From NCBI GenBank assembly GCA_004299305.1, contig SCPZ01000014.1, positions 1 through 64,000 on the forward strand: a stretch of 64,000 nucleotides of DNA. Direction: 5' to 3'. Source of the stretch: Methylobacter sp. (GTDB lineage Bacteria > Pseudomonadota > Gammaproteobacteria > Methylococcales > Methylomonadaceae). The position numbers were made by a program, and so were the translations under genes. Every line of letters begins with the position of its first letter. Positions within the stretch are counted from its first letter, which is position 1. The notes beneath the pieces were generated by a model. The model was not told the DNA's origin and ran no database searches. It worked only from the letters and a program-made list of their open reading frames with translations. Shown piece by piece: positions 54,701 through 62,625 of this stretch.

Positions 54701-55051
54701 ATGGACGCAAGCACAATTCAACCAAGACAAGACACTCTCGTTACCCCGGCATTGTCCCAACGGACGAAAAGCGTGGAAAATAACGAGCCTGCCATCGAAA
54801 CCCAATCAGACCGCGATCAGGACAACAGTTCAAAAGTTTCCCAGGAAACAGTAAATCTTTCCGATACTTCATTAAAGCTATCTGCATCTTCACCGGTAAA
54901 AAGCAGCGACAAAGCTGCCCCGATAGAAAATAACGATCAAGCTCAACAGGCTCTAAGCCAGCTTTTAGCTAACTTCCAAAGTAACCCATCTCAGGCACAA
55001 GGAGCTCAAAGCAACGTATTCGCCGGCGCTGTAAAATCATTACTAGGTTAG
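54701..55051 (+). CDS. Small Ser/Gln/Asn-rich protein of unknown function
   Basis: 116 residues with a good GAGGA ribosome-binding site. The N-terminal 90 residues look disordered and include SQETVNLSDTSLKLSAS, a phrase like those at the start of flagellar anti-sigma or hook-length proteins (weak). The C-terminal 30 residues form a helix (QQALSQLLANFQSN...FAGAVKSLL). It is followed 18 bp later by the MOSC gene and likely shares its transcript. Confidence 0.6.
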   Translation: MDASTIQPRQDTLVTPALSQRTKSVENNEPAIETQSDRDQDNSSKVSQETVNLSDTSLKLSASSPVKSSDKAAPIENNDQAQQALSQLLANFQSNPSQAQGAQSNVFAGAVKSLLG

Positions 55052-55069
55052 CACGACAGTCCCTCTCCA

Positions 55070-55894
55070 ATGACACATTTCACATTAAGCGGGATAACTG
55101 TCTATCCGGTAAAATCATTATCAGGCATTCATGTAAACAGCTGGCCTGTCACTGAAAAAGGTCTGCACCACGACAGAAAATGGATGCTTATCGACAACGA
55201 CCGGCAATTTCTCAGCCAGCGGAAATTGCCGGAGATGGCTTTAATTAAAACCGCATTAACCGATAAAAACCTGATCCTGTCCGCACCGGGCATGGAAAAC
55301 CTGGCACTAGCTCTTGAGCCTGTTGACGGACAAATCATTAACAGCACCATCTGGCATGACCAGTGCGATGCCCGTAGCGTTTCAACGGAAGCCGACCAAT
55401 GGCTCAGCGATTTCTTAAAGCACGATTGCCGATTGGTTTACCAACCCGATGAGGTCACTCGACCGGTTGATCCGCATTACGCCCATCCTACCGATAAAGT
55501 GGCATTTTCCGACGGTTTTCCTTTCCTGATTATTTCAGAAAACTCTTTGACCGCATTAAACGATGAGATGCAGTTGAATTTACCGATGACCCGTTTCAGG
55601 CCCAACCTGGTTATTTCCGGCTGTCCCGCATACGCAGAAGACAGCTGGCGCGAAATCAGCATTAACGCTATCGATTTCAGGTTACCCAAACCCTGCTCCC
55701 GGTGCTCGGTTCCGACAATCGACCCTGAAACCGCACAAACCGGCAAGGAACCGCTGGTCACACTCAACCGCACCAGAAAATGGCAGAATAAAGTCTATTT
55801 CGGGCAAAATGCCCTGCATGATCAATGCGGTCAATTGACTGTCGGCGATGCAATCCATATCAAATCGACCGGCCCAAAACAACCGCCAATCTAG
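55070..55894 (+). CDS. MOSC-domain protein (YcbX/mARC-like)
   Basis: 274 residues. The MOSC N-terminal beta-barrel covers about 1-120 (LSGITVYPVKSLSG at the start). The MOSC domain follows, with PCSRCSVPTIDPETAQ near 205-220 supplying the conserved Cys and GQNALHDQCGQLTVGD near the end. In YcbX and mARC the fold carries molybdenum cofactor and reduces N-hydroxylated compounds. A 2Fe-2S domain, present in full-length YcbX, is missing here, so it needs a separate electron donor. Confidence 0.85.
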   Translation: MTHFTLSGITVYPVKSLSGIHVNSWPVTEKGLHHDRKWMLIDNDRQFLSQRKLPEMALIKTALTDKNLILSAPGMENLALALEPVDGQIINSTIWHDQCDARSVSTEADQWLSDFLKHDCRLVYQPDEVTRPVDPHYAHPTDKVAFSDGFPFLIISENSLTALNDEMQLNLPMTRFRPNLVISGCPAYAEDSWREISINAIDFRLPKPCSRCSVPTIDPETAQTGKEPLVTLNRTRKWQNKVYFGQNALHDQCGQLTVGDAIHIKSTGPKQPPI

Positions 55895-56050
55895 CTCCCC
55901 AGAACTAACACGTTCATTATAAAAATGGAACACGGATAGCACGGATTAAACGGATAATCACTGATTTACCTGGCTCCGACTGAAAATCCGTTTAAATCCG
56001 CACCATCTGTGCTCTATTGAGCAAACGCTGAATATTTTCTATATATAACC

Positions 56051-57856
56051 ATGCATAAAGCACTTTTGCTGATTGTCATCCTGCTATTGTCTTACGGCTT
56101 TTGGCTAAGCGATGCCTTTAAAGGCATTGCGGCGGGCGTCTCGATATTCCTGTTCGGTATGCTGTCCCTGGAGCAGGGATTTAAAGCCTTTACCGGCGGC
56201 GTACTGGAACGTATCCTGCAAAAAACCACCGATACCTCATGGAAAAGCTTCGGCTTCGGCTTTCTGTCGGCAACCTTAATGCAATCCAGCGGCTTGGTCT
56301 CAGTTATCACCGTGTCATTCTTGAGTGCAGGCTTGCTTGATTTAGTCGCCGGTATCGGCATTATTTTCGGCTCCAATTTGGGTACGACGACCGGCGCATG
56401 GCTAATCGCAGGATTGGGACTGAAAGTCAATATTGCCACCTACGCCATGCCGCTGCTGGTTTTCGGCGTTTTATGCATCTTCCAGAACGGCAAACAGTTA
56501 AAAGGCATAGGCTATATCCTGACCGGCTTGGGCTTTTTACTACTCGGCATCCACTACATGAAAGACAGTTTTGAACACTTCGAAAGCACGATAAACCTGG
56601 CAAATTACGCCATGGCCGGTGTCAGGGGACTGCTGACCTACACAGCCGTAGGTATCATCGCCACCATTATCATGCAGTCCAGCCATGCCACCATGCTGTT
56701 AACCATCACCGCAGTCTCCGTGCATCAAATTACCTATGACAATGCACTGGCGCTGGTAATAGGCGCCAATATCGGCACTACCGTCACCGCGATTATTGCC
56801 TCTTTCGGCGCCAATATCCAGGGTAAACGCCTGGCGGGCGCGCACCTGTTAATCAACCTGTGTACCGGCATATTTGTACTGTTTTTTATTAAAGAATTCA
56901 GCATCGCTGTTGACATCATCAGCGTAAATCTGGGCATCGCCGTCTCGGATAAGGCTATGAAACTGGCAACATTTCATAGCCTGTTTAATCTTGCAGGCAT
57001 TGTTATATTTTTTCCATTTATTAATCAACAGGTCATATTCCTGGAAAAAATACTCATAGAAAAACGCCCCGATATTTTCAAACCAAAATATTTGGGCTCA
57101 TCTGCCATGGATTTCCCTGAAACAGTCGTTGAATCGGTCAGACTGGAAAGCATTCATCTATATGAAAACGCCATCCATATTATTGTGCATACTTTTGGCT
57201 TGCATAAACAAGATCTCACAAAAAACGACTCACTCAAGCAACTCATAGAACAAAATACTCAACCGATTGAATATGATATAGATGTCGGCTATGAAAAAAG
57301 AATAAAAGGCATCTACAGCGCCATTATCGCTTTTATCAGCCAAGCCGGATTCACCTGGGAAATGGCCCAATCGGCAAAGCTTTCCTGGCTACGCGAGGCC
57401 AATAAACACCTGGTAGAAGCCATTAAAGAAACCAAACACTTGCAAAAGAACTGGACTCGCTTCAGGACATCAAACAATCAAGACACGATAAATGAATACA
57501 ACAAAATTGCTTACCAAATAGTCTTGCATATCCGGCAGATTGAACATTTTAGGCAGGGAATTGAAGATAATGAATTGCCGTTATTATCGTTAGACGCATT
57601 AAAAGCAAGCATTAAAAATGACGACCTGCAAATGAATCGCGTCATTGAAACGCTGATTAGAGAACAAAAAATAACGCCTGAAACCGGCTCTTCTTTAATT
57701 AATGACAGCGCCTATATGTACAATATTAAAAAAAACCTGCTAAAAGCCGCCGAAACGCTGTTTTTGCACAGCGCCGGCCATGCCGGAATTGAGCACCAAT
57801 TAACCTTGAATGAAGCTGAAATTAATCATGTTGTACAAACCATGGATAGCCAATAA
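56051..57856 (+). CDS. Na+/phosphate cotransporter with PhoU-like C-terminal domain
   Basis: 601 residues. The membrane part (about 1-330) holds the two inverted QSS repeats of the NptA/SLC34 family: MQSSGLVSVITVSF near 75 and MQSSHATMLLTIT near 215, each followed by G-N-L-G-T-T or G-A-N-I-G-T-T. The C-terminal 270 residues are a long helical PhoU-like domain. It imports phosphate with Na+. The next gene, a small coiled-coil protein, lies 46 bp downstream. Confidence 0.9.
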   Translation: MHKALLLIVILLLSYGFWLSDAFKGIAAGVSIFLFGMLSLEQGFKAFTGGVLERILQKTTDTSWKSFGFGFLSATLMQSSGLVSVITVSFLSAGLLDLVAGIGIIFGSNLGTTTGAWLIAGLGLKVNIATYAMPLLVFGVLCIFQNGKQLKGIGYILTGLGFLLLGIHYMKDSFEHFESTINLANYAMAGVRGLLTYTAVGIIATIIMQSSHATMLLTITAVSVHQITYDNALALVIGANIGTTVTAIIASFGANIQGKRLAGAHLLINLCTGIFVLFFIKEFSIAVDIISVNLGIAVSDKAMKLATFHSLFNLAGIVIFFPFINQQVIFLEKILIEKRPDIFKPKYLGSSAMDFPETVVESVRLESIHLYENAIHIIVHTFGLHKQDLTKNDSLKQLIEQNTQPIEYDIDVGYEKRIKGIYSAIIAFISQAGFTWEMAQSAKLSWLREANKHLVEAIKETKHLQKNWTRFRTSNNQDTINEYNKIAYQIVLHIRQIEHFRQGIEDNELPLLSLDALKASIKNDDLQMNRVIETLIREQKITPETGSSLINDSAYMYNIKKNLLKAAETLFLHSAGHAGIEHQLTLNEAEINHVVQTMDSQ

Positions 57857-57902
57857 TATCTCCATGCCCCGTTAACCATGCATCCAACCGGTCATCACAG
57901 TC

Positions 57903-58163
57903 ATGAGAATAGAAAAGTTACTTCATAAACTACGGGCTTTTTTTGACGGTGACAATCGCAAAAAAAGACAACATATCGAGGAACTAAAAAAAATCCTGCT
58001 TAAGCTCAAGAAAAAAGAGCGGAAAATTACCCACGCCCTGCAACAGACTGACGATGAGTACTTAAAAAAACATTATCAAACCGAACTGGAAATTATCAGG
58101 GTACAGCGAAAAAAAGGCATTGAAGTTTTACAACAACTTAAAGAACGTAAACAGGGGGACTAA
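57903..58163 (+). CDS. Small coiled-coil protein
   Basis: 86 residues, about 35 per cent Lys/Arg, nearly all alpha-helical, with a heptad-like coiled coil (about 20-80). No signal peptide. Probably co-expressed with the Na/phosphate cotransporter and possibly its cytoplasmic partner (inference). No family recognised. Confidence 0.6.
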   Translation: MRIEKLLHKLRAFFDGDNRKKRQHIEELKKILLKLKKKERKITHALQQTDDEYLKKHYQTELEIIRVQRKKGIEVLQQLKERKQGD

Positions 58164-58258
58164 TGCAGCATACTGTTTATAACTTGTTTTTATTACCATG
58201 AAGGACATGAAGCCAATACGCTAATATCTTCAAATTTAAAGCGGGACGATTTTACGGA

Positions 58259-58281
58259 TAACATCCCTTGAAGGGATGTTA
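58259..58281. repeat. 23-bp palindrome, copy 3 of 3
   Basis: TAACATCCCTTGAAGGGATGTTA, same family as 38955-38977 and 41361-41383. It lies between the convergent ends of the coiled-coil gene and the GGDEF-EAL gene and may serve as a terminator hairpin. Confidence 0.8.
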
Positions 58282-58335
58282 TCCGTATCATTGACGATGG
58301 AAATTATTTATCTGAAAGTCTATATGACGGTTTAT

Positions 58336-60423
58336 TTATTGCAACAAATTGCCTTGTTTCCTTAGTAATTGCTCAAATTCCCTCGCCGGCAGAGGTCGGC
58401 TTTTAATGTAGCCTTGATAGCTGTCACAACCTTTCTCCTGCAAAAAAGCCAGCTGTTCCGGTGTTTCTACACCTTCCGCCAAGACCTTGAAACCGAGTAT
58501 GTGCCCCATCGCGATAATGGTTGCAGCAATTGCCATGTCATCGTGTTTGCTCGGAATATCGTCGATAAAACTTTTGTCTATTTTTAGTGTAGAGATAGGA
58601 AAGTGTTTGAGGTAAGCCAGCGAGGAATAGCCGGTACCGAAGTCATCAATGGCAAGGTGGATGCCTAACTGACACAGATTATCCAGAATAACGCGGGTTT
58701 TATTTTGATTTTCCATCAAACCGCTTTCGGTAAGCTCCAATTCCAAACGGTGCGCAGGAAAACCCGTATCTTCCAGTACCTTAGCAACCAGGCTAACCAT
58801 ATCGTTGTGATGAAATTGGTAGGGCGAGACATTAACCGCCAAAGCTAAAGGCGGTAGGCCTGCATCCAACCATTGCTTACCTTGGCGACAGGTTTCGCGC
58901 AGTATCCAGGCGCCGATAGTGGTAATAAACCCGGTTTCTTCGGCGAAATCAATAAATTGCCCAGGAGAGGTAAAACCGTCTATGGGCTTTTGCCAACGTA
59001 TTAAGGCTTCGGCCCCGATAATTTTATCGCTAGCAATATCGACTTGCGCCTGGTAATACACCAATAATTCTTCACGTTCTATAACAAGTCGTAACCGGGA
59101 TTCCAATTCGATACGTTTACGCGCCGCAATCGTTAAGTCTTCAGAAAAATAAGCAAAACAATTGCGTCCGTTGCCTTTCGCTTTATACAAGGCCGCATCA
59201 GCATGATCCATCAGTAATTGCGGCGTTGTGCCATGTTGCCCATACAGGCTGATACCGATGCTCACGCCGATGCGCACTTCCTTATGCTCAAGAGACAAAT
59301 AAAAAGGATTCCTTAAATCGGTGATAATGTTTTCGGCGACAAATGCCGCGTCATCGGCATGACTAATGTTTTCCAATAACACGGTAAACTCATCACCGCC
59401 TAAACGGGCAATCATATCGATATTACGCAGCCTTTCTAATAGACGGCTAGCCACTTGCTGTAACAGCTCATCCCCTGCCAAATGCCCTAAGCTGTCATTA
59501 ACCGGCTTGAAATTATCTAAATCCAGTATCATTAACGCCATAAGCTTGTCATCGCGCACACACTGATCAATACCGTGTTGCAAACGCTCTAACAATAAGC
59601 GGCGATTGGGTAAACCTGTCAATGGGTCATAAAATGCCAACTGGTGAATTTGCGCCTCAGCCGTTTTATATTCGCTGATGTCGGTCATTGTGCCTATGTA
59701 ATGCGTGATGACTCCGTCGTTTTTAACCTGCGTGATACTCAACCATTCGGGATAAATCTCACCGTTTTTACGCCTGTTCCAAATTTCACCTTGCCATGTC
59801 CCCGCGTTTTGAATGCTCTGCCACATGCCCCGATAAAAATCGATGTCATGGCGACCCGATTTAAGCAATCTGGGATCTTCACCTATGACTTCATCGCTAC
59901 TGTAGCCGGTTATTTCAGTAAACGCTTTATTAACGCGAATAATGATATTATCAGCATTGGTAATCACAATGCCTTGTTGCGATTCAAAGACCGAGGCGGC
60001 CAAGGTGAGTGCCGCATTGTTTTCTTGTAGTTGTTGATATTGACCATAGAGGCGCAAAAACACATGGACTTTAGCTTTTAAAATGTGATCGTCTAGGGGT
60101 TTAGTCAGGTAATCCGTCGCCCCCGCGCTATAGCCGCGCATTTTGTCGCTGTTTTCTTTATAGGCCGCCGTTAAAAAAATCACCGGCGTATCGATAGTGC
60201 GGGCATCGGCACGGAGCTGCTCACAGACTTCATAACCGTCCATTTCGGGCATTTGCACATCAAGTAAAATTAGTGCGTACTCGGTTTCAAGCGCCATCGT
60301 CAACGCATCGAAACCATTACCAGCTTCGTGTAACTCGGCATTTATGCCTTTCAAAATAACGCGTATAGCAAGCCTATTGCTTGGATTGTCATCGACAATA
60401 AGAATTTTGGCTTTTTCCGTCAT
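58336..60423 (-). CDS. Response regulator with REC-PAS-GGDEF-EAL domains
   Basis: 695 residues. Receiver domain 1-125 (VDDNPSNRLAIRV, phospho-acceptor Asp in LILLDVQMPEMDG), PAS domain about 140-255, GGDEF about 270-430 and EAL about 445-690. The GGDEF motif (LGGDEFTVLL near 341) and the EAL motif (GAEALIRW near 470), with DDFGTGYSSLAYL later, are intact. It could therefore make or break c-di-GMP; which activity dominates cannot be read. Its start overlaps the cheB-like gene by 4 bp. It is the output of the cluster's kinase. Confidence 0.93.
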   Translation of the reverse strand: MTEKAKILIVDDNPSNRLAIRVILKGINAELHEAGNGFDALTMALETEYALILLDVQMPEMDGYEVCEQLRADARTIDTPVIFLTAAYKENSDKMRGYSAGATDYLTKPLDDHILKAKVHVFLRLYGQYQQLQENNAALTLAASVFESQQGIVITNADNIIIRVNKAFTEITGYSSDEVIGEDPRLLKSGRHDIDFYRGMWQSIQNAGTWQGEIWNRRKNGEIYPEWLSITQVKNDGVITHYIGTMTDISEYKTAEAQIHQLAFYDPLTGLPNRRLLLERLQHGIDQCVRDDKLMALMILDLDNFKPVNDSLGHLAGDELLQQVASRLLERLRNIDMIARLGGDEFTVLLENISHADDAAFVAENIITDLRNPFYLSLEHKEVRIGVSIGISLYGQHGTTPQLLMDHADAALYKAKGNGRNCFAYFSEDLTIAARKRIELESRLRLVIEREELLVYYQAQVDIASDKIIGAEALIRWQKPIDGFTSPGQFIDFAEETGFITTIGAWILRETCRQGKQWLDAGLPPLALAVNVSPYQFHHNDMVSLVAKVLEDTGFPAHRLELELTESGLMENQNKTRVILDNLCQLGIHLAIDDFGTGYSSLAYLKHFPISTLKIDKSFIDDIPSKHDDMAIAATIIAMGHILGFKVLAEGVETPEQLAFLQEKGCDSYQGYIKSRPLPAREFEQLLRKQGNLLQ

Positions 60424-60992
60424 AATTTTTCGTCCACCGAAACTAATAGACTAATAATATCCTCTATGCCGGCAATATAATCGACATCGACTTGCCTAAT
60501 AACGGCATTAGGCATAGCGGTGAAATCCGTATCCAGCGGATTCAATACCATACACACACCGCCTAGTTGTTTGACAACCGCCATACCATCTGCGCCGTCA
60601 GAGTTCGCACCGCTGAGTATGACGGCAATTAAATCGGCTTCAAACACTTCGGCAGCGCTTCTAAATAACACATCGATACTGGGACGCACCGATTTAACGG
60701 GTTCATCTTCCGATAAGGCGAAAGCAAATTGGCGATTTTTCTCAACCAGCAGATGGTAATCGGGCGGGGCTACATAAACATGTCCGGCAACAATAGGTTG
60801 TTTGTCTCTTGCCATCGTCACCGGCAAGTCGGTTACCGCGTCAAGCAGTTGCGCAAGATTACTTTCGTAACCTTGGGGCAAATGCGCGACGATCGCAACA
60901 GCCAAGGAATACTCTTTAGGTAGGGCGGCTAAGAGTCGCTTTACCAGTGGCATACCGCCTGCAGATAAACCTATGACTAACATTTTATACAT
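60420..60992 (-). CDS. CheB-type protein methylesterase (no receiver domain)
   Basis: 190 residues, the catalytic domain only. The Ser-His-Asp triad fits GLSAGGM (Ser near 10), VAHLPQG (His near 37) and ILSGANSDGADG (Asp near 132). It removes methyl groups from a chemoreceptor-like partner. The missing receiver means control must come from elsewhere in the cluster. It overlaps cheR by 1 bp and the GGDEF-EAL gene by 4 bp. Confidence 0.88.
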   Translation of the reverse strand: MYKMLVIGLSAGGMPLVKRLLAALPKEYSLAVAIVAHLPQGYESNLAQLLDAVTDLPVTMARDKQPIVAGHVYVAPPDYHLLVEKNRQFAFALSEDEPVKSVRPSIDVLFRSAAEVFEADLIAVILSGANSDGADGMAVVKQLGGVCMVLNPLDTDFTAMPNAVIRQVDVDYIAGIEDIISLLVSVDEKL

Positions 60993-61846
60993 CAGGATGT
61001 ACCAATACGTTTACGGTATAGCTGCCATGAACTGTCCAGCAGTTCCAGCTGCGGATGTTTTTCCGACAAGTCTACAATATTTTCACCGCGTCCCAGCAGT
61101 AAATAGCCGCCACGCTCCAGGCTGCGCGTCAGTAAATCGACCACATGTTCTTGCAGGGCGTTGCCAAAATAAAGCAAAACATTACGGCAGACCACTAACT
61201 GCATTTCTTTAAAAACATCGTCGACCACTAAATTATGCTGAATAAACTCTATCGGCTGTTTAAATTCACCGCGAATAGCGATGTCATTATTCTGCTCAAC
61301 AAAATAATCGGAAAAATCAGCCTTGCCGCCGGTGTGCGCATAATTCTCTCTCCAATGTTGTTGATAGCGTAGCGGCCAGCAACCCAGCCGCGCTTTATCG
61401 AGAAATAACGGATTGATATCGGAACTGAAAATACGGCTTCTCTTTAACAAGCCTGTTTCATGCAGCAAAATGGCTAAACTGTAAGCTTCTTGTCCGTAGC
61501 CACAACCGGCTTGCCAAATATTGATGCGTGGAAAACTGGCGAGTTGCAAAAAAACACTGGAGCGCAAATAATTCCAAACACAAGGATCGCGAAAAAATTC
61601 CGAGGTCGGCACAGAAATACCGTTGATGATAGTTTGTGCCGCCGCTTCCTCATACAACACTATCGGTATCAGTTGCGATAAATGCCCAACATCAAAATCA
61701 CGCATTAATCCTAACAAACGGCGTTTTAGTGACGCCCTGGCATAACCCGTAAAATCATAACCATAGCGTTCTTTGAGGGCATTCAGCAGCAGATCGACTT
61801 CCACATCCTCAATGTGATGATTTTTCCATTTGATTAAAACAGTCAT
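60992..61846 (-). CDS. CheR-type protein methyltransferase
   Basis: 284 residues. The N-terminal helical domain contains YGYDFTGYARASLKRRL. The SAM-binding motif is WQAGCGYGQEAYSLAILL near 120 (family WSAGCSTGEEPYS). SSDINPLFLDKAR and VVCRNVLLYF follow as in other CheR proteins. It methylates glutamates on a signalling partner. It is coupled to the CheB-type gene. No chemoreceptor gene lies in the window. Confidence 0.9.
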   Translation of the reverse strand: MTVLIKWKNHHIEDVEVDLLLNALKERYGYDFTGYARASLKRRLLGLMRDFDVGHLSQLIPIVLYEEAAAQTIINGISVPTSEFFRDPCVWNYLRSSVFLQLASFPRINIWQAGCGYGQEAYSLAILLHETGLLKRSRIFSSDINPLFLDKARLGCWPLRYQQHWRENYAHTGGKADFSDYFVEQNNDIAIRGEFKQPIEFIQHNLVVDDVFKEMQLVVCRNVLLYFGNALQEHVVDLLTRSLERGGYLLLGRGENIVDLSEKHPQLELLDSSWQLYRKRIGTS

Positions 61847-61967
61847 AAAACGTAACTACCCGGCTGGTGTTATAGTGTTGCAGATTCACAGATTATGATC
61901 TGAATATTTTACAGGCTTACCTCGTTCTTACGCGGCACGTGGTAACGAGAAAACCCGCATTTGTAGC

Positions 61968-62249
61968 TTAGGCTGCGCATAATTTTCCTGCAATGAGATT
62001 AATTTGATTACGATACAAATCCATCATAGGAAAACACATTTCATAATCTCCCCATACCAACTCGCCATACACTAATCTAAATGATACAAAACGACTCGGT
62101 TCCAGGAATGTTCGAATATCAGGGTGGCATGAATTCAATAAAAAAGCCTTAAAATCTATTGTTTGTTCAACATTGTCATCAAAGCGAAGCCGAATACAAT
62201 AATCACCGACGTGTTCCGCTTCAATAATATTGATAATTTTCGGGGTCAT
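61968..62249 (-). CDS. DUF2442-domain protein
   Basis: 93 residues from the ATG at 62249, which has GGAGG 8 bp upstream; a frame start at 62309 has none. DUF2442 features: VGDYCIRLRFDDNVEQTIDF and the SFRLVYGELVWGDYEMCF end. This family is often found next to DUF4160 genes in a toxin-antitoxin-like pair. DUF2442 is the probable antitoxin, but the role is not proven. Confidence 0.8.
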   Translation of the reverse strand: MTPKIINIIEAEHVGDYCIRLRFDDNVEQTIDFKAFLLNSCHPDIRTFLEPSRFVSFRLVYGELVWGDYEMCFPMMDLYRNQINLIAGKLCAA

Positions 62250-62349
62250 TATAAAGCCTCCTAGTAATACGAATTGGTTTGATAGATTTGTGAAGTATAA
62301 AAAAGTCAATCCATTTATTCACAATATCATCAGCATAAAAAGTCACAAT

Positions 62350-62553
62350 CTATTCAAAATACCGTTGCTCAACCAGTTCTAAAGGCGGACGACCGGCTGC
62401 TGTTCCATAGCGTATTTCATTGACGATGCCATTGATCACTATAATCTCGGCACGTAGTTCCCGTCCTTGACATTTTCCATGCACGTGTATTGGTTCATGT
62501 TCATTCGCGTAAAACATAACGGTCAGTCCGAAGTATTCGTATAATTTTGGCAT
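62350..62553 (-). CDS. DUF4160-domain protein
   Basis: 67 residues, full length. The pattern MPKLYEYFGLTVMFYANEHEPIHVHG is typical: the H-x-P-x-H-V-H motif is DUF4160's hallmark. It sits 100 bp before the DUF2442 gene on the same strand. The pair separates the kinase gene from cheR. Proposed toxin-like partner; activity unknown. Confidence 0.8.
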   Translation of the reverse strand: MPKLYEYFGLTVMFYANEHEPIHVHGKCQGRELRAEIIVINGIVNEIRYGTAAGRPPLELVEQRYFE

Positions 62554-62625
62554 GTTTTCAATTTTCGGCTTAGTGTTGGTATGCCAAACAGAGGCAAGCC
62601 GGAGCGACTAACGGAACAAGAAAAA

